Of a stretch of 64,000 nucleotides of DNA, positions 20,202 through 29,959 are shown one piece after another. Numbering within the stretch: position 1 is the stretch's first letter; each line of letters begins with the position of its first letter. Position numbers and translations under genes: made by a program. The notes beneath the pieces were generated by a model. It made no database searches, had not been told where the DNA came from, and saw nothing but the letters and a program-made list of their open reading frames with translations. Source of the stretch: Leptospira jelokensis (GTDB taxonomy: Bacteria > Spirochaetota > Leptospiria > Leptospirales > Leptospiraceae); assembly GCF_004769635.1 (NCBI RefSeq), contig NZ_RQGH01000009.1, positions 191,862 to 255,861 of the forward strand, read 5' to 3'.

Positions 20202-21254
20202 ATGAATAGAATTAAAGTCTTTGTAATTGATGACTCAGCTGTCGTAAGACAAGTGTTAACTGAAATTTTTAAACAAGATTCTCGGTTCCAATTCTTAGGA
20301 AGTGCCTCTGACCCCATCTTTGCGATGGACAAAATGAATAATCTTTGGCCCGATGTAATCGTTCTTGACATTGAAATGCCAAGAATGGATGGTCTTTCGT
20401 TCTTAAAAAAAATCATGTCAGAAAGGCCAACACCTGTTGTGATTTGTTCGACCCTCACAACAGAAGGATCCGAAACTGCCATCCTTGCCATGAACTTAGG
20501 CGCCTGTGACATCATCACAAAACCAAAAATTGGTTTAAAAGATTTTTTAAATGAAAGTACAATTGCTCTCACGGATGCTGTTTTTGCTGCTGCTTCTGCG
20601 TCCACCAAACACCTACCAAATCCTTCCAAAACCACAGAATTGAAAGTCCAACTCGATAAAAAACAAGAGTTATCTTCTTTACAGGCAACTGAAAAAATCA
20701 TTGCGATTGGAACCTCCACTGGTGGCACAATCGCCCTAGAACATGTGTTAACGAAACTTCCAAAAGAAAACACCCCAGGCATTGTGATCGTTCAACATAT
20801 GCCAGAAAAATTTACAGAAGCTTTCGCCAAACGTTTGGATTCCATTTGTGAAATCCGTGTCAAAGAAGCAAACGATGGCGACCGTGTGGTGCGAGGACTT
20901 GCCCTCATAGCGCCTGGGAACAAACACATGACTCTCAAACGTTCTGGGGCGCAGTATTATGTAGAAGTAATGGATGGACCACTTGTCAACCGCCACAAAC
21001 CATCGGTGGATGTTCTATTTCGATCGGTTGCCAAACAAGCCGGAAAAAATGCACGGGGCATCATCATGACAGGTATGGGAGATGATGGAGCTCTTGGCTT
21101 ACAAGAAATGAAAGAGGCAGGGGCTGAAACCATTGCCCAAAATGAGGAAACGTCTGTTGTCTTTGGAATGCCGAAAGAGGCAATCAAAAGAGGATGTGTT
21201 GACCACATCCTCCCACTTGGTGAAATCTATAAAAAGATCATTGGCTACGGTTGA
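20202..21254 (+). CDS. cheB: protein-glutamate methylesterase/response regulator CheB
   Basis: A 350-residue CheB: receiver domain 1-125 with D56 in [13 protein letters not shown], then the methylesterase domain with S172 in AIGTSTGGT, histidine in [17 protein letters not shown], and the aspartate in [11 protein letters not shown]. It removes methyl groups from MCPs upon phosphorylation by CheA. It ends the chemosensory operon. The methyltransferase CheR, its normal counterpart, is not in this window. Its stop lies two bases from the convergent carboxylase stop. Confidence 0.95.
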   Translation: MNRIKVFVIDDSAVVRQVLTEIFKQDSRFQFLGSASDPIFAMDKMNNLWPDVIVLDIEMPRMDGLSFLKKIMSERPTPVVICSTLTTEGSETAILAMNLGACDIITKPKIGLKDFLNESTIALTDAVFAAASASTKHLPNPSKTTELKVQLDKKQELSSLQATEKIIAIGTSTGGTIALEHVLTKLPKENTPGIVIVQHMPEKFTEAFAKRLDSICEIRVKEANDGDRVVRGLALIAPGNKHMTLKRSGAQYYVEVMDGPLVNRHKPSVDVLFRSVAKQAGKNARGIIMTGMGDDGALGLQEMKEAGAETIAQNEETSVVFGMPKEAIKRGCVDHILPLGEIYKKIIGYG

Positions 21255-21266
21255 ATCAACCGAGCC
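21243..21266. terminator. hairpin spanning the two convergent stop codons of cheB and the carboxylase
   Basis: GGCTACGGTTG (21243-21253) pairs with CAACCGAGCC (21257-21266) around a three-base loop, with one mismatch or bulge. Both stop codons sit in the loop and upper stem. It is followed on the plus strand by a weak T-rich tract (CTAATTCTTTTG). It may terminate the che transcript or protect both 3' ends. Confidence 0.45.
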
Positions 21267-24009
21267 CTAATTCTTTTGTTACCTTTACCTTTCTTTGGCG
21301 AATTTCTTCCGGAGATTCTTCTTTTAGAATTTCGTCTGGTTTGATTTTGAAGATGGCTTGCGCCTTTGTCACAATCTTTCCATCGGAATCCACCATCAAA
21401 TTTTTCACCACGGTTCCACTCACTGGCGCAAGGATTTTGTTAAACATCTTCATCACTTCAATGATAAAGAGTGGTTGTCCTGCTTGGAAGTGGTCCCCTT
21501 CATTCACAAGTGGTGGAAGGTTTGGAGCTTCTTTTGAGTAGAACATACCACCCATTGGAGCCACAATTTCATCACCTGACATCTTTGGTGGAGGGTTTAG
21601 AGTTTTAATGAAAGCATCTCTTGTATCTTTATTTTTAAACTCATCAGGGACAACACCATCCAAATCCGCATTCACATCCAAACCAAAAAAGTTGGATTTG
21701 ATTCCGATTTTTGGAAGTAATAGTAAGGTTTCAAGTCCTGCTTGGAATCCGTTATGGCTTGCTTTTACTTTTTCCCAAAGATCATCTGAAATTTCTTTGG
21801 AAGGATTTTTTCCTTTGGCAAATGCTTCGGAAATCTCTTTCCAGTTTTTGAATCCAGTACGTTTGGAAAACTCTGCATAAAATTCTTTTGCTTCAATCAG
21901 TAATTTTTCATCGTGGTCCCAAATCTTTTCCGAACTTGCTTTTTGTTCCGTTGTATCTAAATTTAAATAATAGTACAAGGAATCTAAAAATTGGATTGGA
22001 TTTTCATTGAAACTTACATTGTTTCCACTGCGAGTCCAAAGTTTTCCATCAAAGAATCCAAGAAAACCACCGAGTAGGTGCGGGTTTGCAAGTAATCTTT
22101 CCATTGGTCTCACAACCAATGTCATTTTTTTACCGAGGATTTTTTTTAGGTCGGCATCAGCTGCTTTTGTTTTTTCTGACCAAAGGTATTCCAAATCCAA
22201 ATCATTGATAATGGATTGCAAGGCACCAATCCCTGCCAAATAGGAAATCATAAATGCAGTGGATGGTTTGAACATTGCATCCTTACCCAAAATCCATTGG
22301 ATGAGACCGTAGTGGACAAGTAAGTTTGTTTCTAGGTTTTGACCCCTAAGCTCTGTTTTGCGAAGGATGTTGCCTAAAATTTCAAGGTTTTCAGTTCGGC
22401 TATTTCCATAGGAAACAATGAGTGCTACGTTTGAATCATAAGCACCTGCCAAATTGTAGTGCACAAAGGCACCTGTATCAGGGTTACGCGTACAGATCCC
22501 TTGGTCATCACGAATCTCTTCCGGGAGAGGGTTTGACCAGTTTTGGATGATCCCACCAGCATGTGGTTGGAGGGCACGGTTTGTTGCATTGATCCGTACT
22601 TCCGCACCCGATACATTTCGGACAATCCGTTCTGGTTTTGGAACTCTTGGTCCGTGGATGGACAAAACTGCCATTGCTTCCACGAGGGAATCAATGTAGA
22701 AGAAGTCGTTTGGATCATTTGGATTTGTGAACTTCATCTTGTATACCATCTCGGTCACACGGTGTTCCACCTGGATCCGAGTGTTCACTTCCATAAAAAA
22801 GAAACTATTCCCTTCTACGATACACTCAAAAGTTGAAACGGAGTTAAGACGAATCGCCTTTCCAAACACTTCTGCTTGGTGTTCCATATCCTTTAAGGTT
22901 TGGACATCCTTTTCAAGGATGGCAGCTTTTTTAGGATTGGAAGAACGAACAAGGTCTGCTTCTTTTTCTAAGAGTTCTACAGTTTGTGAAATCTCTAACA
23001 ATTTTTGTTCGTGCATCTGTAAGGAACAATCACGACCACCAAGTGATAAAGACCACTCCCCGTTTCCAATCATTTGGATTTCATTATGGCGAGTGTTTTC
23101 GATATTGAGTTCGATGAGAAAGTTTCTGTTGGAACCAACTGCAGTGACTTTGGATTCAGCTAAAATTTCCATTACCGCCGATTCAATTTCTCCTTTGGAA
23201 GAAATCACACGTTGGCCTTTTCCACCACCACCGCCAATGTATTTGAATCGAATTCGTTTTCCTGGGTATTTTTTCCAGATATCTTCACATAAAATTTCTG
23301 ATTCTTTTTGCAGATCAGGGATCGATGTGATGTCGATGGTTTTTTCATAAGAAAGTTGCAATAAGATTTCTGCATTGTCTTCCAATGACTTTTTCTCATC
23401 AAATTGGAAGTTTAAGTTATTTTCTTTTGCTACTTTAAGGAGACCGTCTTTGGAATTACCAGTTTTACGAAGTAAGGCAAGGGCTGTGATATTGTCCACA
23501 CCCGGTGTTACGGATACATTCAAACTACGTGCCAGTTTTTTTGCTTCGTCTTTTGCACCAGCTCCCTTTGCTACATGGGAACTTGGTCCCATAAAGATGA
23601 TCCCCGCTTTTTCGATGGCTTCAATGAACTCAGCATCTTCTGCCATAAATCCGTAACCAGCAAAGATATGAGAGTATCCATTGTCTTTTGCGATCCCTAT
23701 GATTTGGTGGATGCGCTCTTCTTTTTCTTCCTTCCCTGCTCCCATATAATCAGGAACGCGGTGGATGTTTTCTGGAAAACGGAAGTTACGAAGTTCTGGT
23801 GCGAGTGCCTTTGGGTACACAATGGAATCTTTTTCCGAAAGTAAAATTCCATATTCTTTCACGCCAATGGCATCAAAGACATCCATGGTTTCCTTACGAA
23901 CAGGGCCACGGCAAACAATGAGGCATTTGATGGATTCCACAGTAAAGGAACGAATCCATGCGGACTCTGATTCTTGGAACTGAATGCGTTTTAAATTCTT
24001 ATCTAACAT
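21256..24009 (-). CDS. biotin-dependent acyl-CoA carboxylase, biotin carboxylase plus biotin carrier subunit
   Basis: A 917-residue protein. The biotin-carboxylase N-domain and ATP-grasp occupy about 25-520: GYGFMAEDAEFIEAIE, IGGGGGKGQRV (ATP loop), and FFFMEVNTRIQVEHRVTEM with the catalytic Glu, Asn and Arg. A linker follows, and a C-terminal biotinyl domain has EVMKMFN near residue 860 with the biotin lysine; the canonical motif is AMKM, so Val for Ala is a variation. About 70 extra residues lie between VTPGVDN and the ATP loop compared with the usual enzyme. It should carboxylate biotin for the carboxyltransferase encoded six bases upstream. Substrate (propionyl-, acetyl- or other acyl-CoA) is not decided. 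Confidence 0.88.
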   Translation of the reverse strand: MLDKNLKRIQFQESESAWIRSFTVESIKCLIVCRGPVRKETMDVFDAIGVKEYGILLSEKDSIVYPKALAPELRNFRFPENIHRVPDYMGAGKEEKEERIHQIIGIAKDNGYSHIFAGYGFMAEDAEFIEAIEKAGIIFMGPSSHVAKGAGAKDEAKKLARSLNVSVTPGVDNITALALLRKTGNSKDGLLKVAKENNLNFQFDEKKSLEDNAEILLQLSYEKTIDITSIPDLQKESEILCEDIWKKYPGKRIRFKYIGGGGGKGQRVISSKGEIESAVMEILAESKVTAVGSNRNFLIELNIENTRHNEIQMIGNGEWSLSLGGRDCSLQMHEQKLLEISQTVELLEKEADLVRSSNPKKAAILEKDVQTLKDMEHQAEVFGKAIRLNSVSTFECIVEGNSFFFMEVNTRIQVEHRVTEMVYKMKFTNPNDPNDFFYIDSLVEAMAVLSIHGPRVPKPERIVRNVSGAEVRINATNRALQPHAGGIIQNWSNPLPEEIRDDQGICTRNPDTGAFVHYNLAGAYDSNVALIVSYGNSRTENLEILGNILRKTELRGQNLETNLLVHYGLIQWILGKDAMFKPSTAFMISYLAGIGALQSIINDLDLEYLWSEKTKAADADLKKILGKKMTLVVRPMERLLANPHLLGGFLGFFDGKLWTRSGNNVSFNENPIQFLDSLYYYLNLDTTEQKASSEKIWDHDEKLLIEAKEFYAEFSKRTGFKNWKEISEAFAKGKNPSKEISDDLWEKVKASHNGFQAGLETLLLLPKIGIKSNFFGLDVNADLDGVVPDEFKNKDTRDAFIKTLNPPPKMSGDEIVAPMGGMFYSKEAPNLPPLVNEGDHFQAGQPLFIIEVMKMFNKILAPVSGTVVKNLMVDSDGKIVTKAQAIFKIKPDEILKEESPEEIRQRKVKVTKELGLG

Positions 24010-24014
24010 GGAAA

Positions 24015-25661
24015 TTATTCAAACTCCCTTTGAGGTCCGGACATTTCCGCCGGTTTGTATTTGGACATGAGAAAACTCAAGTTTTTGGATAGAACATTAC
24101 GAGTGTAACCTGGTAAAATGATAGAAGAAACAGATCCAAGCGAAAGGGCTTCTTTTGGATTCATCAGTTCTTTTTCATACCGTTGGCCGATTTCAAAAAG
24201 TTTTGCATCGCGAGTTGCGGCTGCTTCTTTTTCGCTCATACCTTTTTTGATATTTGCCAAAAATTCTTTTTGAACATTTGTGATCTCATCTTTGTAGACA
24301 TACTCTTTTCCTGCAGGGCCCATAACGGCAATCCTTGCAGTGGGAAGAGCAAATACCATGGATGCTCCCGTAAAATAGGAGTTAAATGTTGCATAAGCTC
24401 CACCAAACGCATTTCGGATGATGAGTGTGAGCCTAGGGGTACGAAGGTCAATGATGGAATCGAGGAGTTTTCGTCCTTCGAGAACAATTCCATTGTGTTC
24501 TTGGTCACGACCTGGTAAAAATCCAGTGGTGTCTTCTACAAACACCATTGGGATATTGTAGAGGTTACAGAAACGAACAAATCGAGTCCCTTTGCGTGAG
24601 GCTCCAATGTCAATTTGGCCTGAAGACACAGCCGAGTTATTGGCAAGAAATCCAACGACATGGCCACCAATCCTTCCAAAGGCAGTCACGATGTTACGCG
24701 CCCTTTGCGGTTGGAGTTCAAAGAACTCACCATGGTCACAGATTTGTTGTAAGTAAAGAGTGATGTCGAAAGGAGTGTTCATCCCAGTAGGAGAATTAAA
24801 CGTTTTACGGAAAAGGATATCTTCTTCGTAAATGAATCGGTCCACTGGGTCGGAGGTTGGGTAAAAAGGCGCAAAACTATGGTTATTGTCCGGAAGGTAA
24901 GATAACAATCGAATCGCTGTACGCAGTGATCCTAACTCGTCCCCTGTCACAAGGTCCACCACTCCTGATTGGCCGTGGACTTTTGGTCCACCTAAGTCTT
25001 CTGCAGAGATATCTTCCCCAAGGACTGACTTTACAACACCAGGTCCAGTGAGACCAAAAAAGGTTCCATCACATTGGATCATAAAAGACCCTTGGCGAGG
25101 CAGGTATGCCCCACCACCAGCGTTAAACCCAAACATAAGCATCACAGATGGAACAACCCCACTGATTTTACGGAGTGCTGTGAACGCTTCCGAGTATCCG
25201 TCAAGCCCACCCACACCTGCTGGCACATAGGCACCTGCGGAGTCGTTCATCCCGATAAGTGGGATGCCGTGAGTTCCTGCCATTTGGATGAGGCGAGCCA
25301 ATTTACTACCGTTTGTCGCATCCATGGAACCTGCGCGGAGTGTAAAATCATGCCCATAAACCGCCACATCGCGGCCTTTGATATTTAAAATTCCTGTGAC
25401 AATGGAAGCACCATCTAAATTGGGACCCCAGTTTTGGTAGGTGATGTTTGGTTCTTCGTCTGTGAGGACTTTGATCCTTTCCCAAACAGTCATCCTGTTT
25501 TTGGAATGTTGGACACGAATTCTGTCCTCACCACCGCCAAGAAACGGTTTCTCGATTAATTCCTTACCGAGTTTGAGAGCATCATCATAAATGCCGGTTT
25601 TGGTCTCCGGAGCCTTGGATTCTTTGAACGGGTTGTTTAGGGAATACTGCATGGTTTCCAT
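24015..25661 (-). CDS. acyl-CoA carboxylase carboxyltransferase (beta) subunit
   Basis: About 548 residues of the crotonase-like carboxyltransferase family that moves CO2 from biotin to an acyl-CoA. Both half-domains are present: [22 protein letters not shown] and [13 protein letters not shown] (first), then [19 protein letters not shown] and [18 protein letters not shown] (second), the paired glycine-rich CoA/oxyanion loops. ATG at 25661 is chosen, preceded by GGAAAA; the frame runs on to 25835 but would overlap the STAS gene with unrelated sequence. It is co-directional and tightly spaced with the biotin subunit downstream and the STAS and phosphatase genes upstream. Confidence 0.93.
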   Translation of the reverse strand: METMQYSLNNPFKESKAPETKTGIYDDALKLGKELIEKPFLGGGEDRIRVQHSKNRMTVWERIKVLTDEEPNITYQNWGPNLDGASIVTGILNIKGRDVAVYGHDFTLRAGSMDATNGSKLARLIQMAGTHGIPLIGMNDSAGAYVPAGVGGLDGYSEAFTALRKISGVVPSVMLMFGFNAGGGAYLPRQGSFMIQCDGTFFGLTGPGVVKSVLGEDISAEDLGGPKVHGQSGVVDLVTGDELGSLRTAIRLLSYLPDNNHSFAPFYPTSDPVDRFIYEEDILFRKTFNSPTGMNTPFDITLYLQQICDHGEFFELQPQRARNIVTAFGRIGGHVVGFLANNSAVSSGQIDIGASRKGTRFVRFCNLYNIPMVFVEDTTGFLPGRDQEHNGIVLEGRKLLDSIIDLRTPRLTLIIRNAFGGAYATFNSYFTGASMVFALPTARIAVMGPAGKEYVYKDEITNVQKEFLANIKKGMSEKEAAATRDAKLFEIGQRYEKELMNPKEALSLGSVSSIILPGYTRNVLSKNLSFLMSKYKPAEMSGPQREFE

Positions 25662-25708
25662 AAGTTTTTTTCCAATGTTTTGTTTAGGATCACTTAGAAA
25701 AGTGATTT

Positions 25709-26050
25709 TTACTTTAAAGCTGCGTCTAAATCCGGATAAATTGTGAATAACTGCTGCATCCCGATGATATCGAAAACTTTTTCGACTGCAGGTTGTAATC
25801 CACAAATGGAAATGCTGATTTTCTGCTCTTGGCAATGCCTAAGGGTTGTGACAAGGAGGCGAAGTCCTGCGGAGGAAATGAAAGGCACTTCACTCAAATT
25901 AAAAATCACGGATTTACCAGAGGAACTCACTAGGTTTAGCAAATCCTTTTCAATTTTATGTGTGTTGTGAACGTCCAAATTGCCTTGGACATGCACAACC
26001 ATCTTATTTTCCAGCTCTTCCGACCGAATTCCAATTTTATCTTCGTTCAT
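25709..26050 (-). CDS. STAS-domain anti-anti-sigma-factor-like protein
   Basis: A 113-residue SpoIIAA/RsbV-type protein. [40 protein letters not shown] (the SSAG serine is the usual phosphorylation site) and the C-terminal [16 protein letters not shown] are typical of the fold. The ATGA start overlaps the stop of the phosphatase gene upstream by four bases, so the two are translationally coupled. The likely cycle is phosphorylation by a GHKL kinase and dephosphorylation by the SpoIIE domain of its neighbour. Confidence 0.93.
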   Translation of the reverse strand: MNEDKIGIRSEELENKMVVHVQGNLDVHNTHKIEKDLLNLVSSSGKSVIFNLSEVPFISSAGLRLLVTTLRHCQEQKISISICGLQPAVEKVFDIIGMQQLFTIYPDLDAALK

Positions 26051-28794
26051 ACGATTGTTTTCTCCAAATAGGTTATGTTTTGTTTCCCATTGTACTCATA
26101 TGAAACTTTGTCCATAAGGGTTTCCATGAGATAAACGCCAAATCCTCCCTTTCGTTCGCCTTTCAAATTGGCTTCCACGGAAGGTTTCGGAACTTTTTTT
26201 CTGTCGAAGGGTTTCCCTTCATCTACGAGAACAATTTTTAACTTATCACCGATCAGCTCAAATTTACATTCAAACTTTGGGTTTTGAAGTTCTGTATCTT
26301 TATAACTATGCATCACGATGTTTGTCGCTGCTTCATCCAAAGATATTAAGATGTCATCAAAGGCAAAAGGTTTTGTGATTTTGGATTCTAAATGTTCTGA
26401 AATAAAATCACGGAGTTTGGGAATTTCATTTGGATGTGCATCAAAGGTTTTTACCATTTCAAAACTCGTCACCTCTGCAAATTTTAATACCATTACCGTA
26501 AAATCATCATATTGTTCTTCCGAACGGGAAAAGGAACGAATGTCGTCATATACCGATTCTACGATTTTTTGAGACGGCTCATACCTTCTTTGGATGATAA
26601 AATCAATAAACCTATCGAGTCCATACTCTTCCCCATCGGGACTTTTTTCCTCAATGGCTCCATCTGTATAAAAAACCAAAATATCCCCAGGCTCTAATTG
26701 GATCTCACCACCCTGGTAGTTCGTATGAGGGACCACACCAAGGGGTGCCCCTTTTCCTTTTAGGAGTTCAAAACTTCCATCACTTCGGATCCAAATTTGG
26801 TCATTGTGGCCAGCTGAGGCAAATTTTAAAGTGCGGGTTTTCCTTTGGTAATTGACAAGGAACAGTGTCACAAACATCCCTGATTGGCTATCTTCATAAA
26901 TCAATTGGTTTGCGCGAAAAAGGAGTTCGGAAGGGGGCAGGTCCGTTGTTCTAGAAAGTGTCCGTATGATGGAACTAGACATCGCCATAAAAATTGCCGC
27001 AGGTAAACTTTTCCCAGACACGTCGGCAACAAGGAATGAAAACTGTTCATCTCCAAAAGCATGGAAATCGTAAAAATCACCTGACACTTCTTTGGCGGCA
27101 ACTGACATCACACCCAAATCAAAGAGAGGTGATTGTATCAATGCATTCGGCAAAATATTGTTTTGGATTTTTCTTGTGATCTCGATTTCTTTTTCTATCG
27201 ATTTTTTTGTAATGATTTCTTGGTTGAGTTTTAAGTTTTCGTATGCTTTGGCCAGTGGTGATGATAATGTTTTTAACATCCGCAGGTCAGTTTCATTGAA
27301 CGAATGAGCCGAATGTTTCCCACTGACGTAAAGGGCAGCTCGTAAATTCCCTCCCCGCGGTGCAATGGGTAAAATGAGAAAATTTTTCTTTAAAGTATAA
27401 AATTCTAACTCTAAAAACGATTCCTCGAGTTGCGGTGTGACAACAGCCATCCGAGGATTTCCCGATTCCATAAGGCTTAAAAACAAACGGCTTTCAAACA
27501 TCGGAAAAAATGATTCTCTCACAATCCCAAGTTGCCTTGCATACACTTGGATTCTGTTTTTGTTTTTTTCCTCGATGATGACCATCCCCGCATCTTCGCA
27601 TGACAACTCTTTGGTGAGAATGCTAAGGGTTTTTGACATAAGACCCAACTCGTCATGGGACTCAAGAACGGCCTGCCCTAAATCAAAAATGGATTCAAGG
27701 GTGCTTAATTTTTGTTTGAGTTCGAGGTTCGTGATGTTTAGGTTTTCAAGTAACCTCGTTTTTTGGATAGCAACCGCACAAGCACTGGAAAAAGAAAGGA
27801 AGGTATCGATATCGTCCTGGCTAAAATTATTACGATCGATGGTATTGATGGCTTCAATCACACCAATCACTTCGTCACCCACAATAAGGGGACTTGCCAA
27901 AATATTTCTTGTGACAAAGTTCGATGCTTTATCTACGTCTCGGAACACCCTATCATCATTTTGTGCATCATTGATGATCATCGGTTGTTTTGTAACAGCC
28001 ACAGTCCCCGCAATCCCTTGGCCCACAGGTACTTTGATTTTGGAAACCTCTTCTCTTTTTTCACCAGTAACAGTATGAAAAACTAAAAATTCTTTTTTTT
28101 CATCTAAGAGAAGCAGTGAACTTGCTTCTGTCCGAAATACAGACTTTGCCGATTCCATCACCATCACAAGAACGTGTTCCAAATCCACACTCGTATTGAT
28201 GAGGACTGCAACGCGGATGATTTCTTCTAAGAAGTATTGCAACCTATTATTATTATTGTGGATATTGGCATTATCAATGAGAAGTAAAACTGAAGTTGTT
28301 AAGGAATTAAAAAACTGTGGTTCCTCTTCTGAAAACACAGTGTCTTTAAATAGTGCATTTAAATTCGCACTAAAATAGTTGATTAAATCTAAATCTTGTT
28401 CAGAAAAATTTTGAAAATGTTTGATGCCTTCGAGAACGAGTACACCGAGTGCCATGTCCCCGATTTCATCTCCCAAATAACAGGCAATATATGACTCCGA
28501 AACAGGAGCTTCGTTTGGATCCAAAGTTGTTCCTTTTTTAACAAGGATACTTTTTTTGGATTTAAACACATGTTTGGCGATCTTACCTGCATTGATTTTG
28601 TCTTGGATGAGTCCAATCCGGCTTAAATTCCCTCTTTCGTTGCGAACATAAATGGCGGCTGATTTTGCTGATACAAATCGTTTTGCCTGCCCTAGGATAA
28701 AATGGTATACATCGTCAAGTTCGGATGAGGAGGAAAGATAAAATCCGCCATCTTTGTTTTTTAAGATAATTGGCGGAAGGGAATTTGGTTTCAA
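26047..28794 (-). CDS. GAF-domain SpoIIE/PP2C phosphatase with C-terminal GHKL (RsbW-like) kinase domain
   Basis: A 915-residue cytoplasmic protein. GAF-like domains are seen at about 25-150, 185-345 (clearest: VPVGQGIAGTVAVTKQPMII) and 370-520. A short coiled coil follows (IEITRKIQNNILP), then the SpoIIE PP2C phosphatase (EVSGDFYDF, LVADVSGKSLPAAIFM, FYTDGAIEE, QYDDFTVMVLKF) at about 540-760. Residues 775-915 form an RsbW-like ATPase (ISLDEAATNIVMHSY, VDEGKPFD, GGFGVYLMETLMD). Phosphatase and opposing kinase are thus in one chain, next to their probable STAS substrate. The start is TTG at 28794, four bases after the previous stop; no good ribosome-binding site is seen. Confidence 0.92.
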   Translation of the reverse strand: MKPNSLPPIILKNKDGGFYLSSSSELDDVYHFILGQAKRFVSAKSAAIYVRNERGNLSRIGLIQDKINAGKIAKHVFKSKKSILVKKGTTLDPNEAPVSESYIACYLGDEIGDMALGVLVLEGIKHFQNFSEQDLDLINYFSANLNALFKDTVFSEEEPQFFNSLTTSVLLLIDNANIHNNNNRLQYFLEEIIRVAVLINTSVDLEHVLVMVMESAKSVFRTEASSLLLLDEKKEFLVFHTVTGEKREEVSKIKVPVGQGIAGTVAVTKQPMIINDAQNDDRVFRDVDKASNFVTRNILASPLIVGDEVIGVIEAINTIDRNNFSQDDIDTFLSFSSACAVAIQKTRLLENLNITNLELKQKLSTLESIFDLGQAVLESHDELGLMSKTLSILTKELSCEDAGMVIIEEKNKNRIQVYARQLGIVRESFFPMFESRLFLSLMESGNPRMAVVTPQLEESFLELEFYTLKKNFLILPIAPRGGNLRAALYVSGKHSAHSFNETDLRMLKTLSSPLAKAYENLKLNQEIITKKSIEKEIEITRKIQNNILPNALIQSPLFDLGVMSVAAKEVSGDFYDFHAFGDEQFSFLVADVSGKSLPAAIFMAMSSSIIRTLSRTTDLPPSELLFRANQLIYEDSQSGMFVTLFLVNYQRKTRTLKFASAGHNDQIWIRSDGSFELLKGKGAPLGVVPHTNYQGGEIQLEPGDILVFYTDGAIEEKSPDGEEYGLDRFIDFIIQRRYEPSQKIVESVYDDIRSFSRSEEQYDDFTVMVLKFAEVTSFEMVKTFDAHPNEIPKLRDFISEHLESKITKPFAFDDILISLDEAATNIVMHSYKDTELQNPKFECKFELIGDKLKIVLVDEGKPFDRKKVPKPSVEANLKGERKGGFGVYLMETLMDKVSYEYNGKQNITYLEKTIV

Positions 28795-28798
28795 TGGT

Positions 28799-29110
28799 TT
28801 AATCTTTGCTAAACTTTAAAGATTCTTCTCTCAGTTTACGATTGGCATCTTCGAGGGATTTGATTTTGTCAAAGGCTGACATTAATTCGTCACGGCTTAA
28901 ATTGGAAACCATTGTGCTTGCTTCTACCGTTTCTTTCGCTTCTCTTAGTTCTACTCGTGAATAATCGATGATTTGTTCATACATACGAATGATTTCGTCT
29001 GCGTTTGCTAATTCTTGTTCATTGAGCCTAAGAACTTTTTCATACCCTTTGATGATATCCGATTGGATTTTCAATTTTTTAGTGAGTTCTTCTACCGTAT
29101 CTTGTCCCAT
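28799..29110 (-). CDS. small coiled-coil protein of unknown function
   Basis: 103 residues, almost wholly heptad-like and charged (KLKIQSDIIKGYEKVLRLNE, then DEIIRMYEQIIDYSRVELRE), with no membrane segment or cysteine. AAGGAA lies about 12 bases before the ATG. It is the first gene of the unit leading to the phosphatase, STAS and carboxylase genes and may be a scaffold or sensor partner of the phosphatase. Family not recognised. Confidence 0.7.
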   Translation of the reverse strand: MGQDTVEELTKKLKIQSDIIKGYEKVLRLNEQELANADEIIRMYEQIIDYSRVELREAKETVEASTMVSNLSRDELMSAFDKIKSLEDANRKLREESLKFSKD

Positions 29111-29185
29111 AAAGTTCGTGGTTCCTTAGCCATTTTGGGATTCTGTTGACAGACAAACGCATTCTCACACCTTGGATTAGCACAA

Positions 29186-29258
<73 letters not shown>

Positions 29259-29372
29259 AAATCCCTCCCGAGATTCCAACGTTTTAAGCCCATACTGTCA
29301 AATTCTTTTTCAATTGGATAGGAGTTCACTTGATCATTCAGTGACCTTTTTCAATCTATTCCATATTAGATT

Positions 29373-29912
29373 ATGGCAGTACGTAAAATTCTGAAAATTG
29401 GGAACCCACTCCTTCGTCAAACGAGTGAAGATGTCACCGAATCCGAAATCCAAACCAAAGATTTCAAAAAACTGATCCGAGATATGTTCGAAACGATGCG
29501 CCATGCCGACGGTGTGGGTCTTGCCGCCCCACAAATTGGTGTTTTGAAAAAATTAGTGGTCGTGGGTCAAGAGGATGACAACGAACGTTATCCAGGAACC
29601 CCCGAAGTTCCAAACCAAATCATCATCAATCCAGAGATCACTCCATTAAGTCCACCTGGCGATGGGTTCTGGGAAGGTTGTTTGTCTGTCCCTGGTATGC
29701 GTGGGTATGTGGAAAGACCAAACAAAATTCGTATGAAATGGCGGGATGAAAACTTCACTGAACATGACGAAATCATTGAAGGTTACAGAGCCATCGTATT
29801 ACAACATGAATGTGACCATTTGTTTGGTGTCTTGTATGTTGATCGTCTGAAGAGCACAAAGTTGTTTGGTTTCAATGATGACATTGATACCGCAGGCAAA
29901 TTGTTGGATTAA
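29373..29912 (+). CDS. def: peptide deformylase
   Basis: 179 residues with all three deformylase motifs: [10 protein letters not shown] (47-56), EGCLSVPG with metal cysteine C103, and QHECDHLFG with H145, E146 and H149. It removes the formyl group from nascent N-terminal methionine. The [15 protein letters not shown] segment is of the kind seen in the structurally studied Leptospira enzyme. ATG at 29373 follows the tRNA gene by about 115 bases; no strong ribosome-binding site is evident. The RND gene begins about 50 bases later. Confidence 0.97.
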   Translation: MAVRKILKIGNPLLRQTSEDVTESEIQTKDFKKLIRDMFETMRHADGVGLAAPQIGVLKKLVVVGQEDDNERYPGTPEVPNQIIINPEITPLSPPGDGFWEGCLSVPGMRGYVERPNKIRMKWRDENFTEHDEIIEGYRAIVLQHECDHLFGVLYVDRLKSTKLFGFNDDIDTAGKLLD

Positions 29913-29959
29913 GTTTATCTCGATTGAATTTGTAAGTTTAGTCACTTGCAGGAGTTTGT

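Noticed and set aside
24015..25835. Longer N-terminus of the carboxyltransferase up to 25835
   Set aside because: It would overlap the STAS gene in another frame, and the extra residues do not match the family; the ATG at 25661 has a ribosome-binding site.
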